DNA of 64,000 bases from Alkalicoccus luteus (GTDB lineage: Bacteria > Bacillota > Bacilli > Bacillales > Salisediminibacteriaceae). Positions 1-7,959 of this stretch are shown one piece after another. The notes under the pieces were generated by a model, which was given only the letters and a program-made list of their open reading frames with translations, was not told the origin of the DNA and searched no databases. The stretch is from assembly GCA_052061695.1 (NCBI GenBank), contig JBPZEY010000012.1; one strand, 5' to 3'. How positions within the stretch are numbered: position 1 is the first letter of the stretch; each line of letters begins with the position of its first letter. Position numbers and translations under genes: made by a program.

Positions 1-52
1 AGGCCGCTCGGATTTCTGCTATTTTTTTGTCTTTTTCTCATTTCATTCCAAA

Positions 53-87
53 AAAAAGCGGTACCGGACATATCCGGCACCGCTTTT
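53..87 (-). terminator. Rho-independent terminator of the P450 gene
   Basis: An inverted repeat (AAAAAGCGGT..CCGG / CCGG.ACCGCTTTTT) has T runs on both strands, so it can terminate in both directions. It lies 46 bases past the P450 stop codon. The first 52 bases of the window show no gene. Confidence 0.8.
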
Positions 88-132
88 TGTTTCAAGAAGA
101 GCTTTTTAGACAGCCCCTTGCGATTCACTTTA

Positions 133-1440
133 TTACGATTTAATAACGGTCTGGCTGGCTTCATCCTTTTCCAGCTTCTCTGGAGAAGCGTGGAGCCGTT
201 TTACATTTGTGATGACAAAACCGCTTTTTGGAATAGTCGGAACTCTGGAGAGTGACCAGGCTAAATTTTGTTCAGGTACTTCATACGAAAGATGGGTTGT
301 AAAGTATTTGAAAAAAGCCCGCATCACGATGACGGTCAGCCATTCTCCGGCACACCGGTGTCCAGCGTAGTGATCGCCTCCACCTTGAGGAACGAAGGAA
401 AACGGGCTCCCTTTCCAGTCTATAAATCGTTCCGGATAAAATGTATCCGGGTTGCTCCAGCTGTCTGGATGACGATTTGTGCCGAAGAAATCCAACACGA
501 CAAGCTGATCCTTTTTGAAATGATAATCGTGCCACGTAAAAGGTTTTTTAACCTTAGCTGCCATTGCAGGGGCGAACGGGTAATAGCGGCGGACTTCCTG
601 TGCGAACATTTGGCTGAAACCGTTCTCGTCGGCAGCCAGTTTCTCCCGAATCTCGGGGAACTCATGCAGAGCAAGACATCCGAAAACGATGAAGTATCCA
701 GTAGCTAGCAGCGGACGCACAGCATTGTTGACTTCTACGGCTGCTTCCGAAGCAGATAGTCGCTTTCCGTTCTCATCACGGAAATGGGAGATAATATAAA
801 GGGCTGTATGTTCTGCAGGCTGGAGCTTTCCTTTGCGGACCTGGCGGACAATGCCCGCTAGCCATTCTTCCTGACTTTTTCTAGCTTTTTTCCCCTCTTT
901 CATTCGTGAGAGCGAACCGAATGAATCGACCATCATGCCCATTTCACGTGTACGCTGTGAGGCTTCTTCCTCCTTGAGCGGTACGCCGGCCCAGCGGCAG
1001 CCGCTTCGAACGAGAACTTCCCGAATATCATCATAAATAACGGTTCTGCTCCGTTTTTCCCAAAGCTTCGCTTTCTTATCAAGCTCCTGCAGCGCAATAT
1101 CTTTCATATCTTCAATGCGCTCTGGTGTCATCATCGAAAGAAACATGCGCTTGCGGTGCCGGTGAGCTTCACCGTCCATTCCGTGTACGCCCTCTCCCAA
1201 CAGTGATTTAGCTATCACTCCGGGTACGGCATTTTTTCGGACGAACAGCTCATTGTCGTAAAACTTTTCAACAGCCTCTTCACCTGCCATGCACACCGCT
1301 TTTTTGCCCAGGAGTCTAGTCTCGAATACATCAGACTCCAGCTCACGCCGGCGGGACGTAATAAACATAAATCCCTCATTTAACAGGTTTAATGTATTAT
1401 CGAGCCCTTTTGCTTTCGGTACAGGGTATTTTATTTTCAC
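133..1440 (-). CDS. cypC: CYP152-type cytochrome P450, fatty-acid hydroxylating peroxygenase (CypC/YbdT family)
   Basis: This is a 435-residue soluble P450 with a GTG start behind GAGAGGGGATG. The haem-ligand loop reads GGDHYAGHRCAGEW, with Cys as the axial ligand. The I-helix segment NAVRPLLATGYF carries the Arg-Pro pair that in this family replaces the usual acid-alcohol pair and binds the fatty-acid carboxylate. The family uses hydrogen peroxide to alpha- or beta-hydroxylate long-chain fatty acids and needs no reductase; none is encoded nearby. It follows the hydrolase gene on the same strand with an 85-base gap and ends at a terminator. Family assignment is firm; regioselectivity cannot be read from sequence. 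Confidence 0.9.
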   Translation of the reverse strand: MKIKYPVPKAKGLDNTLNLLNEGFMFITSRRRELESDVFETRLLGKKAVCMAGEEAVEKFYDNELFVRKNAVPGVIAKSLLGEGVHGMDGEAHRHRKRMFLSMMTPERIEDMKDIALQELDKKAKLWEKRSRTVIYDDIREVLVRSGCRWAGVPLKEEEASQRTREMGMMVDSFGSLSRMKEGKKARKSQEEWLAGIVRQVRKGKLQPAEHTALYIISHFRDENGKRLSASEAAVEVNNAVRPLLATGYFIVFGCLALHEFPEIREKLAADENGFSQMFAQEVRRYYPFAPAMAAKVKKPFTWHDYHFKKDQLVVLDFFGTNRHPDSWSNPDTFYPERFIDWKGSPFSFVPQGGGDHYAGHRCAGEWLTVIVMRAFFKYFTTHLSYEVPEQNLAWSLSRVPTIPKSGFVITNVKRLHASPEKLEKDEASQTVIKS

Positions 1441-1525
1441 GATGCCATCCCCTCTCGTATCTTGTCACATCTGCAGCAGGCAGCTATGTACATCATTCAG
1501 ATACCCCTGAGGGATAAGGATGAAA

Positions 1526-2356
1526 CTAACCGTTGTCTTCACGGAGATCTTGCAGATAGCTCGAAAACGCAGAGTGAAAATCTTCCGCCTGTGTTAAGTT
1601 GTTGTGGTCGTAGCCGGAGAGCTGTATATGGTCGGTCTCGCCGGCCCATGCATCTGCAGTTACAAGTGAGTGCTCCGGCGGAATGACCATATCTTCCGAC
1701 CCTGTGAAGACGAGCAGCGGGGTTTCTACCGTTTCGGCCATCGTACTAACCGGAAAAGGATGACGGATAAACGTCCCTACGGGAAGCCAAGGGTGCCGAT
1801 GCTGCTGAAGCTCTTTTCTGGAATCATAAGGCGAAATTAAAATGGATGCGGCCACCGGCTTTTCAGCAGCCAGATACGCTGCGGTGCCAGTGCCCATACT
1901 TCTTCCAGCTGATACGATCATCGATTCATCTACTGCATGATGGGAAGCTCCGAAGTCAAAGAGCGCTTCGGCATCAGAATAAAAAGCTTCCTGAGATGGC
2001 TCGCCGGTACTTTTTCCATAGCCGCGGTAATTGACAAATAAACCGTGCCACTCATCCGGTAGAGGAAGGGATTCCATTGCCCGGGAAGCCTCCTCAGCGT
2101 TCCCACCAAAGTAGATAAACAGAGGGGCCTGTCCATCGAGAGAGGAGGGCAAAAACCATCCGTGCAGTTCAGCTCCGTCCGCCTCGATTCTAATTTCCTC
2201 TGATGAAGGGAACGCCTCATTTACCTGGTTTACTCGTTCTTCTGAAAGAGTAGCTCCCTGAAACAAATTATCTTCCTGGTTCACAATTGCCTGATAAAAA
2301 TGAAGTCCGTAAAACAGCAGGCATACACCAGCTATTGCTGCAAATATTCCTTTCAT
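1526..2356 (-). CDS. Membrane-anchored alpha/beta hydrolase
   Basis: The 276-residue protein begins with one hydrophobic segment (residues 4-20), probably a signal anchor that puts the catalytic domain outside the membrane. The hydrolase core shows YFGGNAEE (oxyanion strand), NYRGYGKSTG, the nucleophile elbow AGRSMGTG with Ser as nucleophile, FTGSEDMVIPP with the Asp, and a His in SGYDHNNL. This fits the BEM46/YfhR-like serine hydrolases of unknown substrate. The start overlaps the stop of the upstream gene (ATGA), so the two are co-translated. An esterase role beside a fatty-acid P450 is only suggestive. Confidence 0.75.
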   Translation of the reverse strand: MKGIFAAIAGVCLLFYGLHFYQAIVNQEDNLFQGATLSEERVNQVNEAFPSSEEIRIEADGAELHGWFLPSSLDGQAPLFIYFGGNAEEASRAMESLPLPDEWHGLFVNYRGYGKSTGEPSQEAFYSDAEALFDFGASHHAVDESMIVSAGRSMGTGTAAYLAAEKPVAASILISPYDSRKELQQHRHPWLPVGTFIRHPFPVSTMAETVETPLLVFTGSEDMVIPPEHSLVTADAWAGETDHIQLSGYDHNNLTQAEDFHSAFSSYLQDLREDNG

Positions 2357-2841
2357 CCACGATCGTTCCTTTCTTCTTCATACCAAATCTGAAGCCGCTT
2401 TTGCAGCTGATCTTCGAGTTGAATAGAGGCTGCCCGAACGTTTCCCGCCTCTGTATCAGGTTCATCAAAGCGTCCCCGGAAAGCTGTCTTCCAGTTTCCT
2501 TGCTCTGTTTTCCAGTATGTATGTACATATTCCGCATAAAGCTGGTAACTTTCTTCAGCGGCACGAAGCTGCAGCGGATGGAGCGGAACTTTTGAAAGGG
2601 CAAAGGGAAGTTTGGGATCCGTGACTTGAATCTCAAGCATGTGAAGTTTATCGCGCTGCCTGGCACAGGCATTATGCATAGCCAGAAGCTGGAGCTCGAC
2701 AAGTCGCTTTTTCTCCTCATCTGAGGTACTTTTGAAGCTCTCTGCAGAATGAGGAGACCTTGAACGGTTTGTTCGATAAAAAAGGATCAGCAGCAGCAGC
2801 TGACCGCAAAGGATGGTAAAAAGCATTCCAGTTTGAAGCAA
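2353..2841 (-). CDS. Unknown single-pass membrane protein
   Basis: I do not recognise this 162-residue protein. It has one N-terminal transmembrane segment (about residues 3-22, Leu/Ile rich), then a charged, probably helical domain rich in Glu, Gln and Arg with several Tyr/Trp (YAEYVHTYWKTEQGNWK near the middle). It overlaps the hydrolase gene by four bases and is divergent from rluB. In B. subtilis spmA/spmB/dacB occupy the position upstream of rluB; this gene is not related to them as far as I can see. Confidence 0.6.
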   Translation of the reverse strand: MLQTGMLFTILCGQLLLLILFYRTNRSRSPHSAESFKSTSDEEKKRLVELQLLAMHNACARQRDKLHMLEIQVTDPKLPFALSKVPLHPLQLRAAEESYQLYAEYVHTYWKTEQGNWKTAFRGRFDEPDTEAGNVRAASIQLEDQLQKRLQIWYEEERNDRG

Positions 2842-2862
2842 AAGCCCAACACCTCTCTTCTT

Positions 2863-2891
2863 TTGCGAAACCGTGCGTTTCAGAGTACAAT
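2863..2891 (+). promoter_or_regulatory. SigA-type promoter for rluB
   Basis: TTGCGA, 17-base spacer, TACAAT. It lies 68 bases upstream of the chosen rluB start and directly beside the divergent minus-strand gene. Confidence 0.65.
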
Positions 2892-2959
2892 AGAGTACTG
2901 GCAGATAAATTGTATCATGAACCGCTGTCGGGATGACAACGGAAAGGAAAGGTGTAAAT

Positions 2960-3679
2960 ATGGAACGATTACAGAAGATTATTGCGGCAGCAGGAATTTC
3001 GTCGCGAAGGAAAGCAGAAAAACTGATCGAGGATGGGAAAGTACAGGTAAATGGAGAAACGGTTACCGAGCTCGGGCGAAAGGCAGATGCAGCGAGAGAT
3101 ACGATTCTTGTAGACGGAGTACCTCTGCAAAAAGAATCTCCGGTCTATTATGTTCTTTACAAGCCTTCGGGCGTGATTTCGAGCGCAAAAGATGAAGCTG
3201 GCAGGAAAACGGTTGTCGATTACATCGATACGGATAAACGCATCTATCCCGTCGGTCGTCTTGATTACGATACTTCCGGCATCATTATCCTGACGAATGA
3301 TGGGGAATTTGCTAATGCGCTCATGCATCCAAAATATCAGATTGAAAAAGCCTATTTGGCTAAAGTAGAAGGGATTCCTTCCAGGCAGCTGATAAAAAAA
3401 CTTCAGAACGGTATTCCTATTGAAGGAAAAAAGACGGCGCCGGCCTTCGTTAAGGTTCGTAAAACCGATCAGCGCAAGGGGACGTCGCTTGTTGAAATCG
3501 TCATCCATGAGGGGCGCAACCGCCAGGTCCGTAAAATGTTTGATGCAATAGGGCACCCTGTTCTTAAACTGCGCCGTGAGCGGTACGGCGTATTGGACAC
3601 TTCTGGACTTAATGCAGGTGAATATAGAGAGTTAAAGCCGCACGAGGTGAAAAAGCTGCGTGATTCGGCTGTCACATAA
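2960..3679 (+). CDS. rluB: 23S rRNA pseudouridine synthase RluB
   Basis: The 239-residue protein has an N-terminal S4 RNA-binding domain (MERLQKIIAAAGISSRRKAE) followed by an RsuA/RluB catalytic domain. The catalytic motif is GRLDYDTSGIIILTNDG, with Asp as nucleophile; HEGRNRQVRKM is the second family signature. It isomerises a uridine in domain V of 23S rRNA. I chose ATG 2960 over an in-frame ATG at 2933 because GGAAAGG lies at the right distance and homologues begin MERLQK. It sits immediately upstream of resA, as in Bacillus. Confidence 0.92.
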   Translation: MERLQKIIAAAGISSRRKAEKLIEDGKVQVNGETVTELGRKADAARDTILVDGVPLQKESPVYYVLYKPSGVISSAKDEAGRKTVVDYIDTDKRIYPVGRLDYDTSGIIILTNDGEFANALMHPKYQIEKAYLAKVEGIPSRQLIKKLQNGIPIEGKKTAPAFVKVRKTDQRKGTSLVEIVIHEGRNRQVRKMFDAIGHPVLKLRRERYGVLDTSGLNAGEYRELKPHEVKKLRDSAVT

Positions 3680-3773
3680 CGTTCGAAAAAGACTTTCGTG
3701 CATTTCATGATAATAAAGGCACTGCATGATAAGATAGAGATGTGAAAATGTTTTCAGTAAAGGAAGGATGGCC

Positions 3774-4301
3774 ATGAAAAAAAAGCGGCTCTGGATGAGG
3801 TCGGCAATCCTTTTTGTGATGATTGCGGCTATCGGCTATACGTTCTTTAATCATTTTTCCGAGGAACGCGGCCTGGTGGACGCCGGAGATCCGGCACCGA
3901 ACTTTGTGCTGGAAGACTTGGAAGGTGAACCGATCGAGCTTTCTGAATTGAGGGGAGAGGGCGTGTATCTCAACTTTTGGGCTACATACTGCACTTACTG
4001 CCGCTCAAAAATGGGATACTTGCAGGAGCATTATGAAGAGTACGAAGATAAAGGCGTACGTGTCGTCAATGTAAACGTGGACGAAACGACACTTCAGGTT
4101 GAGCGACATAAACAGCGGTTTAACCTTGCCTATGACTTGTATATCGACCGCAATATGCTGGTAAGCAATGCTTACGGTGTAGGTGTGCTGCCGTCGGTCT
4201 TTTTAATCGATGAACACGGAGATGTGGTCGAGAGACAAGTCGGTGGAAAAACTGAAGAGCAGGTTCTTGCAGCACTTGATTCACTTGTGCCTGCTCAGTA
4301 A
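3774..4301 (+). CDS. resA: Thiol-disulfide oxidoreductase ResA (cytochrome c maturation)
   Basis: The 175-residue protein is membrane-anchored and faces outward, with one N-terminal transmembrane helix and a thioredoxin-like domain from about residue 40. ResA reduces the CXXCH cysteines of apocytochrome c so haem can be attached. The active site is C73-T-Y-C76 within WATYCTYC, not the Cys-Glu-Pro-Cys usual for ResA, and a cis-Pro loop GVLPSVFLID follows. The start at 3774 is favoured over ATG 3768 because AAGGAAGG is six bases upstream of 3774 and abuts 3768. It is the first gene of resABC(DE). The altered CXXC could change redox potential, but context makes ResA the best call. Confidence 0.88.
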   Translation: MKKKRLWMRSAILFVMIAAIGYTFFNHFSEERGLVDAGDPAPNFVLEDLEGEPIELSELRGEGVYLNFWATYCTYCRSKMGYLQEHYEEYEDKGVRVVNVNVDETTLQVERHKQRFNLAYDLYIDRNMLVSNAYGVGVLPSVFLIDEHGDVVERQVGGKTEEQVLAALDSLVPAQ

Positions 4302-4313
4302 CGGGGGATTTAC

Positions 4314-5993
4314 ATGAACAAAGTAACATGTGAGTGCGGACATGAAAATCCGTACGGGACGTACTTATGTGAATCATGCGGGAAGCCGCTTCAGGATGAA
4401 GGCCGTCTCGCGAACATGCGGTATGAAGGAGTGGCAAGACGATCACAGACTTATAAAAAGTCACCTGTTGATAAAGTCTGGAATTTCTTCTCGTCGGTCA
4501 AGGTCGGAATTTGGATAATCGTGCTTTTGCTCGTTACTTCCTCTATAGGAACGCTTTTCCCTCAGGAAATGTACATTCCGCCCGGAGAAAGTCCGACTGA
4601 GTATTATGCGGCTGAATACGGATTGGCAGGACAGCTTTATTACGACTTAGGCTTTCATAATCTCTACAGTTCATGGTGGTATATGCTGCTTGTTGCAGCA
4701 CTTGGGATCTCACTCGTTATCGCAAGTCTCGACCGTTTCGTGCCGCTGTACAGAGCACTTAAAAAGCAGCGCGTTACCCGTCATACAGCCTTCATGAAAA
4801 AACAGCGGCTTTATGGAGAAAAAGAGACAAGCGAAGCAGATATCGACCAGCTGAAAACAGCTTTAGTCAAACGTCGCTACAAAGTCAGAGAAGAAAATGG
4901 GAACCTGTTGGCTGAAAAAGGACGTTTTGCAAGGTGGGGTCCATATGTCAACCATGTCGGCCTAATCATCTTTTTGATCGGCGGTATGCTCCGGTTTTTC
5001 CCGGGAATGTATTTGGATGATTACGTCTGGATTCGAGAAGGAGAAACGGAAGTTATCAGCGGCACAGACGGAGAATACTTCGTTGAGAACAATCAGTTCG
5101 TCGTAGAACTCTACGATGAAGAAGAGGACGATATTTTGCAGCCGGCCCTCATGCGCGCTGATGCTCCGGTAGTATCAAACTATCAAACAAGCGCTTCCTT
5201 ATATAAAAGGTCTACGGAAGGCTCGATCGGTAGCGGAACAGAGCTTGAACACGTTAAGGATCATGAAATTATTGTGAATGACCCGCTGACGTTCGAAGGA
5301 ATCTCCCTTTATCAAACAGACTATAAGATGAATGAGCTTTCCAGTTTCACGTTTGGGGTCGAGACAGATGAAGGCGGGGAAACAGAAGCATTAGAGGATG
5401 TCGTGTTCACGGTCGATTTGAATGATCCACAGATGTTTTATGAGTTCGATAATGGTTATCAGATTGAAATCATCGAATACTTTCCTAATTTTTACGTAAA
5501 CGATGCCGGGGAGCCGACTACGGAGAACCGGGTACCGGACAATCCGCGGATTATTTTTGAGTTGTTCCCACCAGATGCAGACCCTGAATCCGATCAGGGG
5601 GAGATAAGCTTGATCGGAATTCAGGTGAACGAAGAATTGAACGGAGAAAATGATCATACCATCCGCATGCTGGATGCAGATATGGTGAATGTGACCGGTC
5701 TGGTTATCCGCCGCGATCACACGCTTCCAATTATTATGGTCGGCGGTGCCATCTTTATGGTCGGACTTGTTCAAGGTTCTTACTGGCATCATCGCCGCAT
5801 CTGGGTGCAGCAGAAAGACGGCAAGCTTTATGTTGCCGGACACGCTAATAAAAACTGGCATGCGCTAAAGAAAGATCTCGAGTATCTAAATGACTATTCG
5901 GATCTTCCTGAAATAAGAGATCAGCTGGAAGAAGAAAAAGCAGCTGAAACGGAAGAAGGAGGGACTTCCAGTCATGTTCGAGCTCAGCAGTAA
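4314..5993 (+). CDS. resB: Cytochrome c biogenesis protein ResB
   Basis: ResB (559 residues) and ResC form the System II haem export and ligation complex. The N-terminus has a small zinc-ribbon-like segment (CECGHEN...YLCESCGKPL, residues 6-26). Transmembrane helices follow near residues 63-80, 115-135 and 210-230. A large acidic extracytoplasmic domain (about 235-470) precedes a last helix (TLPIIMVGGAIFMVGLVQG) and a charged cytoplasmic tail. The gene is 12 bases after resA and overlaps resC by 20 bases. Confidence 0.92.
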   Translation: MNKVTCECGHENPYGTYLCESCGKPLQDEGRLANMRYEGVARRSQTYKKSPVDKVWNFFSSVKVGIWIIVLLLVTSSIGTLFPQEMYIPPGESPTEYYAAEYGLAGQLYYDLGFHNLYSSWWYMLLVAALGISLVIASLDRFVPLYRALKKQRVTRHTAFMKKQRLYGEKETSEADIDQLKTALVKRRYKVREENGNLLAEKGRFARWGPYVNHVGLIIFLIGGMLRFFPGMYLDDYVWIREGETEVISGTDGEYFVENNQFVVELYDEEEDDILQPALMRADAPVVSNYQTSASLYKRSTEGSIGSGTELEHVKDHEIIVNDPLTFEGISLYQTDYKMNELSSFTFGVETDEGGETEALEDVVFTVDLNDPQMFYEFDNGYQIEIIEYFPNFYVNDAGEPTTENRVPDNPRIIFELFPPDADPESDQGEISLIGIQVNEELNGENDHTIRMLDADMVNVTGLVIRRDHTLPIIMVGGAIFMVGLVQGSYWHHRRIWVQQKDGKLYVAGHANKNWHALKKDLEYLNDYSDLPEIRDQLEEEKAAETEEGGTSSHVRAQQ

Positions 5994-7158
5994 TATGCTT
6001 TACGTCGCCTTTGGTTTGTACCTGGCCGCAACTGTCTTTTTTGCCGTGTCGATCACCGGCAGGAAATTTAAAAACCGCAGCGGGGAAGAAAAAAATAAGT
6101 CAGCCCTGTTAGGGTATGTATCTGCCATTTTGGCTCTTTGTGCTTCGATAGCCTACTTCGCGCTGCGCTGGATTGCTGTCGGTTATGCGCCGGTCAGCAA
6201 TATGTTTGAGTACACGACCGCTCTTGGAATTGCAATGGCACTCGCGTTTGTGATTATTTATCCAATTTATCACAACAGGTACTTAGGATTTATTACGATG
6301 CCAATTGTTATGCTGATCATCGCCTATGCTTCGATGTTTCCTGGAGAGGCGCAGCCGCTTATTCCGGCATTGCAGACCAACTGGCTGTTTATTCACGTCA
6401 TCACAACTGCTATCGGTCAGGGAATTCTGGCGATCGGATTTGCCGCCGGTGTATTGTATCTCATTCGTTCGATTGATTTTACGAGAGCATCCAAGAAAGT
6501 AAAAGCAATTGAATTCATCATGTTCGGACTTCTGGCTACAGTCGCCTACATTGCGATTGGTACTGGATTCGGTGCCGCTGATTACACAGCGGAGTTTTCC
6601 TACGTAAATGAATTTGGAGACGAAGCTACGATGGAATATTATCTGCCGCCGATTGTTGGACCGAATGAAGGAGAACTGATTTCCGAGCAAGGCTTCAGTC
6701 CTGTCGTTAATCTACCTGATTATTTACGCAGTGACGATGTAAACACGCTTCTCTGGTCGTTCCTCGGAGGGATCGTGTTATATGGCGGACTACGTGCAGG
6801 CTTCCGCAAGCCGGTTGCTGGTACGATCCAGCCGCTGGTCAGCCGGGTCAATCTGCAAACTGTTGATGAAATCAGCTACCGCGCCATTGCAATCGGCTTT
6901 CCGATCTTTACGCTAGGCGGACTTATCTTTGCGATGATTTGGGCGCAGATCGCTTGGACGAGATTCTGGGGATGGGATCCGAAAGAAGTTTGGGCGCTGA
7001 TTACGTTCCTCTTTTATGCTGCATATCTGCATTTAAGACTTTCCAGAGGGTGGCATGGGGAGAAGAGTGCCTGGTTGTGCGTGATCGGATTTGCGCTGAT
7101 CATGTTTAATCTGATCTTTGTCAACCTCGTAATCGCCGGACTTCACTCTTACGCGTAA
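5974..7158 (+). CDS. resC: Cytochrome c biogenesis protein ResC (CcsA/CcsB family)
   Basis: This polytopic membrane protein has 394 residues. Its C-terminal half carries the tryptophan-rich haem-handling WWD-type motif of the family (TRFWGWDPKEVWALITF), with His residues on both sides (e.g. LHLRLSRGWHG). It presents haem to ResB for attachment to apocytochromes c. ATG 5974 lies inside the end of resB and is preceded by GAAGGAGGG, indicating translational coupling. A hairpin after the stop separates resABC from resDE. Confidence 0.93.
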   Translation: MFELSSNMLYVAFGLYLAATVFFAVSITGRKFKNRSGEEKNKSALLGYVSAILALCASIAYFALRWIAVGYAPVSNMFEYTTALGIAMALAFVIIYPIYHNRYLGFITMPIVMLIIAYASMFPGEAQPLIPALQTNWLFIHVITTAIGQGILAIGFAAGVLYLIRSIDFTRASKKVKAIEFIMFGLLATVAYIAIGTGFGAADYTAEFSYVNEFGDEATMEYYLPPIVGPNEGELISEQGFSPVVNLPDYLRSDDVNTLLWSFLGGIVLYGGLRAGFRKPVAGTIQPLVSRVNLQTVDEISYRAIAIGFPIFTLGGLIFAMIWAQIAWTRFWGWDPKEVWALITFLFYAAYLHLRLSRGWHGEKSAWLCVIGFALIMFNLIFVNLVIAGLHSYA

Positions 7159-7184
7159 CTTCGATACAATGTGAATACAGGATC

Positions 7185-7216
7185 AAAGGGCTGTCCGCGG
7201 ATACGGACAGCCCTTT
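7185..7216 (+). terminator. Hairpin between resC and resD
   Basis: Perfect 13-base arms (AAAGGGCTGTCCG / CGGACAGCCCTTT) lie between resC and resD but are followed only by AAAT. It looks like a partial terminator or an mRNA-processing or stability element that could lower resDE expression relative to resABC. Confidence 0.6.
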
Positions 7217-7233
7217 AAATGGAGGTCAGTGCT

Positions 7234-7959
7234 ATGGAAACTGCAGAACATACGAAAATATTAATTGTAGACGATGAAGAACGCATCCGCAGACTGCTCA
7301 GAATGTATTTGGAAAAGGAGGCATATACAGTAGAAGATGCGGAGAATGGAGAAAGCGCTCTCACGATGGCGCTTGAAACTGACTATGATTTGATTGTGCT
7401 CGACCTGATGATGCCCGGGATGGACGGCATTGAAGTCTGCGAGGAAATTCGTAAGCAAAAGGCGACCCCGATTATTATGCTGACTGCAAAAGGGGAAGAA
7501 GTGAACCGGGTTCAAGGCTTTGAAGCAGGTACGGATGATTACATTGTAAAGCCATTTAGTCCCCGTGAAGTAGTGCTGCGTGTTAAAGCACTGCTGCGCA
7601 GAGCTTCTTCGACAAAGTTTCTGCAAACTGAAACGAAAACGAAAGAACTGTTTGAATTTCCTTACTTGACGATTGACGACGATGCGCACCGCGTCACGGT
7701 TGAAGGAGAGCTGATCAGCCTGACGCCGAAAGAGTACGAGCTGCTGCTTTATCTAGCTCAAGCGCCGGATAAAGTATTTGCCAGAGAACAGCTGTTAAAG
7801 GATGTTTGGAATTATGAGTTTTTCGGGGATCTTCGAACGGTGGATACACATGTGAAGCGGCTGCGTGAGAAGCTCAGCCAGGTTGAACCAAAAGCTGCAG
7901 ACATGATCAAAACAGTCTGGGGCGTCGGGTATAAGTTCGAAGCAGGAGACGCCGGCTGA
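7234..7959 (+). CDS. resD: Response regulator ResD (OmpR/PhoB family)
   Basis: The 241-residue regulator has an N-terminal receiver domain (ILIVDDEERIRRLL; phospho-acceptor Asp57 in VLDLMMPGMDG; conserved Lys in YIVKPFSP) and a C-terminal winged-helix DNA-binding domain (LTPKEYELLLYLA ... DVWNYEFFGDLRTVDTHV). ResD activates genes for cytochrome biogenesis and for oxygen-limited or nitrate respiration. An in-frame ATG at 7219 lies across the GGAGG ribosome site, so 7234 is the start. The stop overlaps the resE start (TGATG). Confidence 0.93.
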   Translation: METAEHTKILIVDDEERIRRLLRMYLEKEAYTVEDAENGESALTMALETDYDLIVLDLMMPGMDGIEVCEEIRKQKATPIIMLTAKGEEVNRVQGFEAGTDDYIVKPFSPREVVLRVKALLRRASSTKFLQTETKTKELFEFPYLTIDDDAHRVTVEGELISLTPKEYELLLYLAQAPDKVFAREQLLKDVWNYEFFGDLRTVDTHVKRLREKLSQVEPKAADMIKTVWGVGYKFEAGDAG

